Assembly (NCBI GenBank): GCA_000442125.1
Contig: KE546974.1
Coordinates: 1,240,001-1,304,000 of the forward strand
Length of the DNA: 64,000 nt
DNA from: Opeltia flavorubescens
Lineage: Eukaryota > Ascomycota > Lecanoromycetes > Teloschistales > Teloschistaceae
Direction: 5' to 3'
Numbering within the stretch: position 1 is the stretch's first letter; every line of letters begins with the position of its first letter. Shown here piece after piece: positions 22,994-32,828 of the stretch. The position numbers and the translations under genes were made by a program. The notes under the pieces were generated by a model, which was given only the letters and a program-made list of their open reading frames with translations, was not told where the DNA came from and searched no databases.

Positions 22994-24707
22994 ATGGTCT
23001 ATATACGGCAAAAGCAGCTCGCAGGCCTGCATCCCTATCAATATGCTGGGGTCGATCATTCTCTGGTCTCAAAATATATCTTGAAGCCGTTCTACAATAA
23101 TGTTGCTATCAAATGCTTTCCAATGTCCATGGCGTGAGTCGTGATACAATCTTGGGTCTCGAATCAAGTCAGCATGCTAACTAAGTTCCAGCCCGAATGC
23201 CGTGAGTAGTCACCGATTGACCTCATCCCGAAGCCCACTCCTGATTCTATATCGAGGATTTTAGATTACCCTCTCTGGCTTTAGCTTCGTCATAATCAAC
23301 TTCCTGACCATGCTCTGGTACAATCCGACAATGGATCAAGATATGCCACCCTGGGTGTATTGGTCTTTCGCTATCGGCNTCTTCCTTTACCAGACCTTTG
23401 ACGCTGTCGATGGTACCCAAGCGTAGGTTGGGGCATTATCTTTCCAGTCATTTGTGACTGAAGAAATGGCTATAGAAGAAGGACGCATCAGAGCGGGCCG
23501 CTGGGGGAACTCTTTGACCACGGTATGACCATTCCTAGGTGAAGATAGTGCACGTACTCAAAATATTTAGGCGTCGATGCATGCAATACCGTCATCGAAG
23601 TCCTCCTCTTCGCCTCGGCCATGAACTTGGGCCAGGATTGGAACACCATCTTAACCCTTTTTGGCGGTGAGCCTGACCTTGGATCCGAGAAGAAATATCC
23701 CCTAACCAGCTCCCAGCGACCCTAACCTTCTACGTCCAAACATGGGATGAATATTACACCAAGACACTCACCCTTGGAATCGTCTCCGGTCCCGTAGAGG
23801 GCATTCTAACCCTCTGCATTGTCTACGCCATCACGGCCATCAAAGGCGGTGGAAGCTACTGGCAGCAATCCATGCTCAACGCCTTCGGCGTCGCAAACCG
23901 CGCCTTCATCCCAGATTATGTCTACAACCTCACCTTTGTCGATTGGTACATGGTCTATGGCGGAATAGTCCTTGTGTCCAACACCCTTCAAAGGTAACCC
24001 ATCCCCATTGTTCTAATGAATAATCCCCATGATTCCCCTGCAATCAAAGTCTAAAGCTAACATCAAATTCTCAACTAACCCAGTGCCCTCCACGTAATGC
24101 AAACCCGCCGTAAAGACTCCAAAGACCCCGTCACCGCCCTCTATGGCCTGCTCCCTTATTTCCTGACATGGTCCCTCGTCCCCGTCTATCTCTACCTCCA
24201 ACCCGTTATCCTCCGCCATCACATCATCCCGTTCGTCTTCTATCTGGGTCTCGTCAATGCCTATGCTGTTGGCCAGATCATCATCGCGCATCTCACGAAG
24301 AACCCAGAGTTTCCAATGTACAATGTTCTAACACTGCCGCTCGCGTTGGCCGTGGTGGACTCATTGGGGCCGACGGTAGGGGTGTGGCCAAGTGCGTTGG
24401 GGTTCGGGACATACCAGATCTCGTACGTGTTTCTATGCATGGGATTGGGGGTGGGCGTTTATGGAAGTTTCGTGGTATGTCTCTTTTCTATTCGATTTCT
24501 TACTTGCGCCTTTTGCGACTCCCCGACCGGGGTCATGAAGAGTAGCCCCAGGCGAAGTGAGTGAATGAAATGCATAGATCGCTGACAAGAAGACCGAATA
24601 TACAGTACGACATCATAACGACGATTTGCGATTACCTTGATATTTGGTGCTTGACTATCAAGCATCCCTATGATGAGAGTAAGGAGAAGAAAAAGAAGGC
24701 GAAGTAA
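22994..24707 (+). CDS. EPT1: CDP-alcohol phosphotransferase (ethanolamine/choline phosphotransferase)
   Basis: Eight exons are modelled: 22994-23133, 23192-23201, 23265-23422, 23476-23522, 23571-23666, 23717-23993, 24084-24474 and 24606-24707; all phases agree and the product is 406 residues. Exon 2 is only 10 nt and encodes the end of a MAPNA motif, present in homologues as a VAPN-type segment. The catalytic signature DG-x2-AR-x8-G-x3-D-x3-D is complete and spans three exons (DGTQARR ... GPLGELFDHGVDA). About eight to ten hydrophobic helices follow. The enzyme makes phosphatidylethanolamine or phosphatidylcholine from diacylglycerol and CDP-ethanolamine or CDP-choline in the endoplasmic reticulum (Kennedy pathway). 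Which headgroup is preferred cannot be told. The C-terminus is lysine rich. One undetermined base at 23379 lies in exon 3. Confidence 0.92.
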
Positions 24708-25454
24708 AGAGATAGGGGCAGAACGGGGGAAAAGGGGGGGCCGGCTCGGTTCCTGCTTGCTGTTTTCTGTTCTCTTATCCATGCTCTCTAATCGGATGGT
24801 TGCGGTATGGTGTGGTAATGATTGCAATACCCTATCACGGTCCTAGCAAACTCTTTCCTGTGCCTAGACAGCGTGCGGCTTGTCGCAAGATAATCAAAAT
24901 AATTTTCTCGATGCGCATCATCTATGGAATGAACAAGCAGGCTTGATTCCCAATGTTTTCTGACTTAAGTTTGCTGTGCAATTAACTCATAACCGCTTGC
25001 TGAGTACGGTATATAGGGCTTTTGATACAATCACAGCCCTTTAACCATTTTGGGTCAGCGTTCACTCTTCGTCTTGGCAGGGGCTCAGAGGGACGACTTC
25101 TGCAGGCACAACACCCAAATTGCAATCTCGGGAGTGAACGTTACCGTACCCCAGCATATCAATGCTCTTCCTGGCGGATGCTGCATGCGTGCCGTCTCTC
25201 TAGGAAGCTAATCCACGTAGTAAAAGCTTGGTCTAGAGCTTGGTCTCTCGTCTATTAGACCGCCACCAACGCCAGAGCCATGGTCGTTGAGCCGGTCTGC
25301 ATGATAGTCTCCTACATCGGTCTTCTAATCGAAGCTCTTCAGCCGCGCGCGCATTCAGGGCGAGATATGTCTGCCGCTTGCATATATATTCAGTGTCGCC
25401 TTGCTCGATATTGTGTGGGTTTTGACCACTGTTTTTCTGTTTGTTGCGATCAAG
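24708..25454. other. Intergenic, upstream of the WW-like protein gene
   Basis: About 750 bp between two plus-strand genes. Open frames here are short and unrelated to known proteins. It probably holds the promoter and 5' untranslated region of the downstream gene. Confidence 0.45.
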
Positions 25455-26223
25455 ATGTCTTTCCTCAAGAAGTATAAGAAGCAATTCGAAGACGCGAAGG
25501 AGAAGTATATGCCTGAGGAGAAGAAGGCTGAAGGTAAGTCAATGCATCTCCTATTTCCTAGAAGAAAAAAGAACAAAATGTTCAAACTCTTACATCACAT
25601 TTCGAAAAATGCTCACGAAAGCAACCACAGCAACCCCCACCACCGCCTCAGACCCCACCACCCACACCCCCGATCAACAAAACCTCACCCCCGCCGTCCC
25701 CCCCGGGTGGACAGCATCCTGGGACGCCCCCCAAAATCGCTGGACATACCACGAACTCTCCACCGGCAGATCCCAACCCGAACACCCCGACCCCGCAAAC
25801 TACGCCGGGCAATCCATGCCTCCCGGAGGTCCTGTATTGGAAAAAGACGGCAAGCCGAAGAAGGATAAGAATGGCATGTTGATTGGCGCTGCGGGGGGAC
25901 TGGCGACGGGGGCGTTTGGGAAGAAGTTGATGGGGCATGCGAAGAAGAAGGCTATGAAGCAGGCTGGTTAGTTTCTTTCCCTTCTTTCTTTTTTTTCCGG
26001 GGAGGTGTCGTGCTGGTTTGTTTTGATTTTTTTTCGGGGGTGAGGCGTGGAGTTGATGGAATGAGGAATGCTAACACTTTTTGACTTATTAGGTATGGGT
26101 GGCCATAAGTCCCACGGTGGTCATGGAGGTCACGGTAGTCACGGGGGTCATGGCGGCCATGGCGGAGAAGGGGAGGAGGAAGGTTCTGGTTCATCCAGCG
26201 ATAGTGGGGGTGGTAGTGATTAA
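25455..26223 (+). CDS. WW-domain-like protein with glycine-zipper and Gly/His-repeat tail
   Basis: Three exons are modelled: 25455-25533, 25622-25966 and 26093-26223, giving 184 residues. Residues about 1-25 are a charged helix (MSFLKKYKKQFEDAKEKYM). A Thr/Pro linker leads into a WW-type segment at about 51-80: PPGWTASWDAPQNRWTYHE, then STGRSQPEHP. The second signature tryptophan of a WW domain is replaced by proline here. A glycine-zipper-like helix follows (MLIGAAGGLATGAFGKK), then a basic stretch, then a GHGGHG-type tail and an acidic Ser/Gly end. Glycine zippers often insert in membranes. Similar small WW plus glycine-zipper proteins are common in ascomycetes without known function. The His-rich tail could bind metals, but this is speculation. 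Confidence 0.72.
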
Positions 26224-26832
26224 GGCTTCAATTGTCATGGAGATCTAATGTAATATCTATATCCAATGAAATGTTCTTGAGTTGCGGAAGAGCCACGAGT
26301 GATACATTCGGCAATGTCGCCTTCAGAATTTACGCTTGTGCATAGCTAGGTTTCATTCCGAACATTTTCATGACTAGAAGTGCGAGCTTTCGGGGATTTA
26401 AGGGCTGGACAAGGAAGGAAATGACAAGCCTCAGCAATCAATCAACCAGTGGAAATACCTCCATGACCGATAATTGTCTTTGAACCCCGCCGCCCTATGA
26501 ATATCCTAAACTCCTTTAAACACATCAGCCTTCTATCCGTTATATCGTCTAGATTCAGTCTCGAACGTGGATTCAAAACACATCCCAATCTTTATCACAC
26601 CAGCATATTTACATGATGTAAATTAATATAGTGGGGAGATCTCTACTGCACACGTCTACACATGCTCAAAAATCCTAGGAACCGAAAACCCATCTGCCCC
26701 CGTTTTCCCTTTCTCCAACCCTTCTCTCATCTTCCCCCGTCTCCAATCCAACCCTCCCCCTCACCCACCAATCCAGCCCACCCTCAACACTTCCAACAAG
26801 CCATTCCTCCACACCCGCCCCATTCCACGACC
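26224..26832. other. Intergenic between convergent genes
   Basis: About 600 bp between the stop codons of two convergent genes. The part next to 26832 is C-rich on the plus strand and may be the 3' untranslated region of the proline-rich protein gene. Nothing else is recognised. Confidence 0.45.
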
Positions 26833-28128
26833 TCACCTCCCCCTCCCCCTCCTCCCCTCCTCCGCCGCACAAGCCCTCCCAAAACACCCATTACAAAACC
26901 CCACCCCAGCCTTCCTAATAATCACAGGTCTATCCTCACAAATAGCACAAAGCGGCCACCGTTCATACTCCCTATCTCTCTCCTGACTACCCAGTCCAGT
27001 CAACCCAGTCGAAGAAGGTGAATAATTTCTTCGTCCCACAAAACCCGGATTCCGCAACGTACTAGCCGGAATAGGAGAGCCGTGTTGAGACAACGTGTCA
27101 ATGACGGATTCGGTTGATGATGTTGGGGATTGTTGTCGGGTGTATGGATATGGTGGGGTCTGCACTCTTGCGGAGGCTGCTGAGTATGTGTGACCAGTAT
27201 TAGACATATGGGGTGGTTGTGGACGCCGATACATCGAGCGAAGACGATTCGCTTCCTCCGCGTCGATGAAACCTTGTACCTCTATCTCATTTTGACGAGC
27301 GCGTTCGGCTGCGCGGAGGGCTGCTGCGTGGGTGGTTTGGGCGCGGAGGCTTTCGTTTTGGAAATGGACGGAGCGAGTGCTGGGGTTCGGACTTGGAGAT
27401 GGGATTGGGTGTTTGGGTGGTGGAGGAGGAGGAGGTGGTGGTGGTGGTTGTGGTGACGTCCTGCGGCTGGAGGATTGCTGGATGATAACTTCTTCTATGA
27501 TCTCGTTGAGGATACGTTGTCTCTCGGCTTCATGGTAAGGTTCGGTGGTGTTGGGAATCGTAGCAGGAACGGCTGGTGTACATCTTGGTGAGGGGGTGGG
27601 ACTTGCGTGGCTGAACATCTCATCAAACATCTCGTTGATGTCTGCTGCTGTTGTCTGCCATGGCGTTCTGGGCCTGGACTGAGATGGAGCTGGGTTCGTG
27701 GCAGGAGGAGGAACGGTAGGCGCTGGTGTAGGCGCGGGTATAGGTGTAGGAGTTTGTACTGTAGCTAGCGGAGGGACGGGTACGCCAGGAGGATGGGGAT
27801 TAGCGAAAGATCCCAATGGGGCTGAAGAATTTCGCGGCCATGATGGTGGATGTACCGGTGTCGGAGGGACCGGGCTTGGAGAGCTCGCGAGTATGGGATG
27901 TACAGCGCTGGCTGCTGCGGCCTCAGAACCATGGGGTATTGGGTTATGAAAGGAACCCAGAGGAGCATTCGAGTCCATGAAAAACGTTGCCGCTCTCGTG
28001 GGAGGTGCGTGGAAGTCCTCTGGTGACACAACTATGGGAGGTACCGAAGTCGGAGGATTACGATTTGGTACTTCGATGACAAAAGCTTTGAGGTAAGGAT
28101 CCCAAAACACCTGTACTTGATCAGACAT
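26833..28128 (-). CDS. Proline-rich protein with C-terminal CxxC-CxxC motif, function unknown
   Basis: An uninterrupted frame encodes 431 residues. The start (MSDQVQVFWDPYLKAFVIE) is followed by long Pro/Ala/Ser/Thr-rich stretches, including a run of eleven prolines near residue 235. A short motif occurs twice: NAPLGSFHNPIPHG at about 54 and SAPLGSFANPHPPG at about 101. A helical Arg/Glu/Ala-rich part (THAAALRAAERARQNEIEV) lies around residues 265-290. Near the C-terminus CAICEDRP and CNGC, 17 residues apart, could form a small zinc site. The protein is likely disordered and may bind partners through its proline motifs. No homologue with known function is recognised. The complementary strand shows Gly/Trp-rich frames that are shadows of the proline codons. 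Confidence 0.65.
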   Translation of the reverse strand: MSDQVQVFWDPYLKAFVIEVPNRNPPTSVPPIVVSPEDFHAPPTRAATFFMDSNAPLGSFHNPIPHGSEAAAASAVHPILASSPSPVPPTPVHPPSWPRNSSAPLGSFANPHPPGVPVPPLATVQTPTPIPAPTPAPTVPPPATNPAPSQSRPRTPWQTTAADINEMFDEMFSHASPTPSPRCTPAVPATIPNTTEPYHEAERQRILNEIIEEVIIQQSSSRRTSPQPPPPPPPPPPPKHPIPSPSPNPSTRSVHFQNESLRAQTTHAAALRAAERARQNEIEVQGFIDAEEANRLRSMYRRPQPPHMSNTGHTYSAASARVQTPPYPYTRQQSPTSSTESVIDTLSQHGSPIPASTLRNPGFVGRRNYSPSSTGLTGLGSQERDREYERWPLCAICEDRPVIIRKAGVGFCNGCFGRACAAEEGRRGRGR

Positions 28129-28499
28129 TGAAACAGTACAGGAAGAAGATGACGTATAAAGCTATAGATAGAACACTGTAATTCGAGAGTCTAGAAGGAG
28201 AACATGGAATGTATGGAGCATTGATATATATTTTTGTATCGGTGAACGTCGATCGAAGCCTGCTTGACGTCCAGTCAAATGATAGCACGACATATCACGT
28301 TCACAAGTATTGCTGAACTCATGGGACAGTGTGACTCAGGATATTGAGACTGGCGAACCGGAAGGTGCGGTCGAGAAAATGTAATGAGTCGAGCTTTACA
28401 GTGAATGAAACCGTTGCTGCCTAGGCAGAGGTCGAGAAGTGTAGCATTTGAAACACAGCTGATACGCCTTTCAATCGAATAGACATTTCTTTGTCGCTG
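28129..28499. other. Intergenic between two minus-strand genes
   Basis: About 370 bp, upstream of the proline-rich protein gene and downstream of RSM22. No gene or repeat is seen; promoter function for the former is inferred. Confidence 0.4.
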
Positions 28500-30932
28500 T
28501 TATATATCGAGGTCATCGTCTGATAATTTACTCTCATGCTTATTTTGCTTTTTAGATTTCCTTAAGATCCTCCGAGTCTCACCGTCGTCACGAACATCGA
28601 CCACGTCGCTGACGCCTCGCTGAGAACGTCTTCGTGTATCAGGCTTGACATGTTCTCGACCAATCTTGAGTCGTCTGGCGACTCTGGTCTTTGCACCAAG
28701 GGCCCAAAGGTCTCCCCAGCGTGCTTTGCGTGCATCTGTATAAGCCTGCCTACCAAATGACCGTGGGACCGTCCATCGTTCAAGCTTCCCAGCAGGAGTA
28801 CATGCATCGAATATGATATGTCCTCGGTTTTTCAGTGCAGGTAAGATGATACGGGGAAAGCTCAAAGGATTGACGGAAGGAGAACCAACATCATCACTAC
28901 GAGGCTCACCAGCAGTCTCTGCTCTCGACGCACGATTCAGGAATCCTACCTGACCGTAGCCAGCGAAAGCCTCATCTGCAGCTTCCTGGCCCTGCTTGAT
29001 CTTGTGGGTTTGTCGGAGATCGATACCGCGTTGGACTGCAAGAAAGCTGAACCGGATGTCTTCATGGTTACGGTGACTCTGTCCCAGGATGCGTTGCAGG
29101 AAAGGGGGCCGGATGTAGCGTTGGACGAAGTGACAGTAATCTTTTCGACCGACGGTCTTTCCCGAGAAGAGATACATCGGGCACTTGCCATGGCTAGTGC
29201 ATGGGGCGATGATCATGCCGGTTTCTTTCTCTCGATAGCGACCCTCCAAAGGTTCATCAATGCGGTTTTCAAACTTGGTATCGTTTGGTGAAGCAATGTG
29301 GAACTTCAACAGAACTTCTCGCGCACCAGCTACAAGCTCGAAGCCACGAGGCACACCTTTTTCAAGCACAATAAGTACCCCTCCAGGTCTGAGCAGTGAC
29401 CAGAGATTTTGAATATGAGTCTTGCGCATATGATCTTCTTGTAAAGTCCATAAAGTGTAAGGAGCAAGGATAACATCATATTGCTTTCTCGGAGTGCCTT
29501 TCCCTTGCTCAAGAGAAGGATGGTCAACACTAGGGTCATAATCGGGTAGGCGAGGTAGAAACGTTGTGTTGTCTAGCAGTGTGCTGGCTCGTTGGCGCAA
29601 GGTCGGTGATCCTGTGACTACGGTAGACTTTCCAAATGGAACTCTCTGGTTCTCTAGATTTGCATCAGGATGCATTAGCTCCCATTGATTTCGAAGAAGC
29701 TCCCGCCATGCCAGGACACCAGCTCCTCCTGCTCCTGCATCCAGTACTCGAGACCCGCCTTCTCTCTTCAACAGACCTTCAAGCCATTCTGAACCAAGCC
29801 TCTTGCGAACTTCGATAAGACATGAAAAGATAGAAGCATATGCGCCAGGCATGATGGCCGCCAAATAAGCGTTAGCCTCCATCTCGCCCATGGAAGATTG
29901 AGTAGCCTCTAATGCAATCGGACTTTGTTTCAGATGGTCTCCGGCTCTTTTCGTTGTTGGCGTAGCGGTAGAGTTGGGTAATGCTCTTCCGCCGAAGACT
30001 TTCTCAGCAACCTCGGTAAGGTGCTTGTTAGATGCCTCCGAAAAGATTGCAGAGATAGGATCGATGAATGTATCTTTCGGGAGGTATATTGTCAATGGAG
30101 TCGGACCCCACTTACCGGCGCTGGTCAGGGGATGACGTCTAGCACTGCCCATGTCTGGGTAAACGCTCAAGGAATCTTTAACATTTTCGGCTTCCTCTTC
30201 TTCTCCCAATTCTTCCTCGACTCCTTCCAAGATATTTCCTTCCTCTTGCACTTCACTTGATTGATCGATTTCATCCAAGCCTTGTTCTCCGGTGGTTGAG
30301 GGCCGATTCATAGCTCCGCTTGCAGCAACCTCTTCGCGGTAGGTGGCGAATCTTTCGTCAAAGTCTGTGTCCAATGTCCTTTCACTCTCCTCTTCAAAGA
30401 TCTGATCAGCCTGCTCTTCTTCAGACAGCAGGGCCGCATCCGAGTCCGCATCCTCAAGCTCGATAGTCGACTTTGGAGCATATCCGACTTGTTCGAGCTT
30501 CCCCTCCTCGTCCTCGCGAAAGATTGCATTTTGTGTAGAATCTTCGCTTGCTTCCTCGGTCTTCACCAGGTCTTGCAACAGCCCTACATCTTGTGGATTT
30601 GTGACTGCTGCGGGTGGTCCATAAAGTCTCTCATAGACCTTGTACTCTTCAGCCGAGAGGAATCCCTCAGGAAGAGTCTCCCCAAAGGTCCGTCGGGTCT
30701 TTGTGACTGTGTGAGCTAGCTGGTCCGATTTTGTGACATCGCTTATAGATTCTGGCGCTGGACGTCTAATTCGGTATGAGGTAGAAAAAGTACGGTTTTG
30801 AGGGAGGGCAATTCTCCGAATTCGTAGGTTGGAGCTTCTGAAGTTGGCGGTAGGAGCTCTTACGCAGAAACCAAAACGATACAAGGCTAGCAGTTGCGAT
30901 GAGCAGCTATCACACAGCCGAGATGTAGACAT
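28500..30932 (-). CDS. RSM22: Mitochondrial small ribosomal subunit assembly protein Rsm22
   Basis: An intron-free frame encodes 810 residues. The first about 50 residues are Arg/Ser-rich with few acids, fitting a mitochondrial presequence. A long acidic region (about 130-260) follows. The methyltransferase-like domain starts around residue 350; its SAM-binding loop reads VLDAGAGGAG, followed by YDVILAPYTLW and LRPGGVLIVLEKGVP. A cysteine/histidine cluster, CTSHGKCPMY followed by a DYCHF step, matches the metal site of Rsm22 proteins. The C-terminal part is basic. Rsm22 is needed for assembly of the mitochondrial small ribosomal subunit. The N-terminal acidic extension is longer than in yeast, as in many filamentous fungi. 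Start codon and end are clear. Confidence 0.93.
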   Translation of the reverse strand: MSTSRLCDSCSSQLLALYRFGFCVRAPTANFRSSNLRIRRIALPQNRTFSTSYRIRRPAPESISDVTKSDQLAHTVTKTRRTFGETLPEGFLSAEEYKVYERLYGPPAAVTNPQDVGLLQDLVKTEEASEDSTQNAIFREDEEGKLEQVGYAPKSTIELEDADSDAALLSEEEQADQIFEEESERTLDTDFDERFATYREEVAASGAMNRPSTTGEQGLDEIDQSSEVQEEGNILEGVEEELGEEEEAENVKDSLSVYPDMGSARRHPLTSAGKWGPTPLTIYLPKDTFIDPISAIFSEASNKHLTEVAEKVFGGRALPNSTATPTTKRAGDHLKQSPIALEATQSSMGEMEANAYLAAIMPGAYASIFSCLIEVRKRLGSEWLEGLLKREGGSRVLDAGAGGAGVLAWRELLRNQWELMHPDANLENQRVPFGKSTVVTGSPTLRQRASTLLDNTTFLPRLPDYDPSVDHPSLEQGKGTPRKQYDVILAPYTLWTLQEDHMRKTHIQNLWSLLRPGGVLIVLEKGVPRGFELVAGAREVLLKFHIASPNDTKFENRIDEPLEGRYREKETGMIIAPCTSHGKCPMYLFSGKTVGRKDYCHFVQRYIRPPFLQRILGQSHRNHEDIRFSFLAVQRGIDLRQTHKIKQGQEAADEAFAGYGQVGFLNRASRAETAGEPRSDDVGSPSVNPLSFPRIILPALKNRGHIIFDACTPAGKLERWTVPRSFGRQAYTDARKARWGDLWALGAKTRVARRLKIGREHVKPDTRRRSQRGVSDVVDVRDDGETRRILRKSKKQNKHESKLSDDDLDI

Positions 30933-31281
30933 TATGAAGAAGGCGCTGCCTTCTTCGATATGATATTGACAAGCAATGCTCTTAGCTTCATTGCAGAGCT
31001 TCCCTTAAACGCGCGCTTGTAAAATAAAATATTATTGGCTTTTGTGCCACCAATGCGCCGTAGTACCCACAAAAAGATTCTGCATATGTTCTCGGCTCAG
31101 ATCGATTCATCGACTTCAATCAGCTCACCGACTTGGGTGAATCTGCATTTTTTTCATCAGAAACGACAAATTGGCGCCTTCACATCATGGAATCCAAGAA
31201 GTCTGATGTCGAGCTGTTCATTTCGTGCTCCAATGAGCCGTCACATCGTAGCTTACTTTTCAGGTTTTCCGGCAGAAACCC
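30933..31281. other. Intergenic upstream of RSM22
   Basis: About 350 bp, holding the presumed RSM22 promoter and the 3' end of the DJ-1-like gene. No gene is recognised. Confidence 0.4.
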
Positions 31282-32225
31282 TTACACATCTATCCCTTCC
31301 ACTGTAACGCCTTTATTCCAAGTGTACTGCATAACTCTTGCCACCTCCTGCGCCGACTCATGGCTCACCATAGCAGCAACAAGATAAAGACTGGCGTCCA
31401 ACCCGCTAGTGATACCACCGCTCGTGATAAGTCGCAACCCGCCCAATCGTAAAGATGCCCGTCGAGCATTTGACTCCCGCCTCTTGACACTCTCTTTCCA
31501 GGCATTGCTCCCTTTGCGCGCAATGCTCTTCTTCCCGTCAGGTCGCTTGCTGAGCACGAATGGATTCTCTTCGAGCTTCTCCCCAAGCTCAAAGCGTGCG
31601 TTGTTAACAACATAATTCTCTTCCATGACATCCGTTTGATCGAGATCTCCTCGTCGAGCAGCATCCTTGCAAATGATTTCCATCTTGGTGTAGTAATCGG
31701 GATGCGTTGTCGCAGCCAAACCCTGCAAGATTCCCGTCTGAGCAAGAAGTAAAGAGCCTGTGCCGATGGACATTAGGGTGCGCTCCTTGCTGGGATCGGA
31801 GATCTGGAGTTTGGCGAATGCTTTAATGAGGTTGAGGGGTTCAGACTCTTCTTTGAGCACCTTGTCGACGCCGTCACCGCCGGGAATGATCAGGACATCG
31901 TATTCTTTGAGGTCTTCGTGGGCGGTAGAGAGGTCAATGTCGGCTCTGATGGTCAAGCCGGAAGAAGAGGTAACGCCTTGGGAAGGAGCGGCGAAGGTGC
32001 ATTCGAAAGCTTTGGTTTCTACATCATCATCGTGTTATTTTCATATCCCATTGCCCTCCGAGCTACCCCAGTATGGCACTTACTGGGATCATTGATCTTG
32101 TGATGAGCCTTGCTTAGGATTTCGAGAGGACCACACAATTCTTGGGCACCGAATCCTTGGTGGAGGGCAAAAAGAACTTGGATGACTTCAATGGCCCCAT
32201 CTGCCGTTTCCGATACTGCACTCAT
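31282..32225 (-). CDS. DJ-1/PfpI-family protein lacking the usual nucleophilic cysteine
   Basis: Two exons, 32084-32225 and 31282-32018, flank a 65-bp intron and give 292 residues. The fold's landmarks are present: an N-terminal strand with VLFALHQGFGAQELCGPLEI, the YDVLIIPGGDG strand, and the nucleophile-elbow region SIGTGSLLLAQTGILQGLAA followed by TTH. In most fungal members this elbow has CTGS; here the position equivalent to Cys is Gly. After the elbow is a Lys/Arg/Ser-rich insertion (about residues 205-240), and the end is ITSGGITSGLDASLYLV, which is the usual glycine-rich closing helix. Members include isonitrile hydratase-like enzymes, glyoxalases and regulators. Without the cysteine, hydrolase-type chemistry is doubtful; binding or a regulatory role is possible. 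Confidence 0.85.
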
Positions 32226-32828
32226 CTTACTTTCTATGGTAAATTTGACTCAATGAAAATACTTTGTTTGTATGTCCTGTCAGCACGAGGGGCAGCTCCC
32301 TCAATTGCGGGGACCCCACATCACGTGACTGAGGTAAGCTTGGTCCCTGATAGAAATAAGGCTTGACACGCGAACACCACAGCAGCGATCGCTACACAAA
32401 CAATGCATCAGATACCTCGATTACCTCAAACCTCTTAGCCGGGACTTTGAGCCCTGTTACTGAAAGGGCTGTCAGAGCCACGTACGCATTTTTCTGTTTT
32501 AGATTTGGCGACTTCTGCTTGGGGATTGCGATGTCCCGTTTCCTTCTATTTACCTTTTAAGTCACGCGGGGGCACCTCCTCCCTTGATCAACCAGGGATT
32601 TATTCACAATCAAAAGGCTAAGTGGATTAGTATGTTCGATGGCTGAGTAGTTTGCACACTCTCACATATTTGCATAATCTGCTTTCGGAAACAACCGCAT
32701 GCTATTATTGAGGAAGTCTATTTTTAATGATCAAACAAAAATTCTCTAGATTCCCCATACCTATTTCACCGCAGCATATCAGGATAGACATCAGTACCTA
32801 TACCCCAATTTAGGATCCTGGAGTGCAG
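32226..32828. other. Intergenic between two minus-strand genes
   Basis: About 600 bp holding the DJ-1-like gene's promoter and the downstream flank of the large basic protein gene. Open frames are short and unrecognised. Confidence 0.4.
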
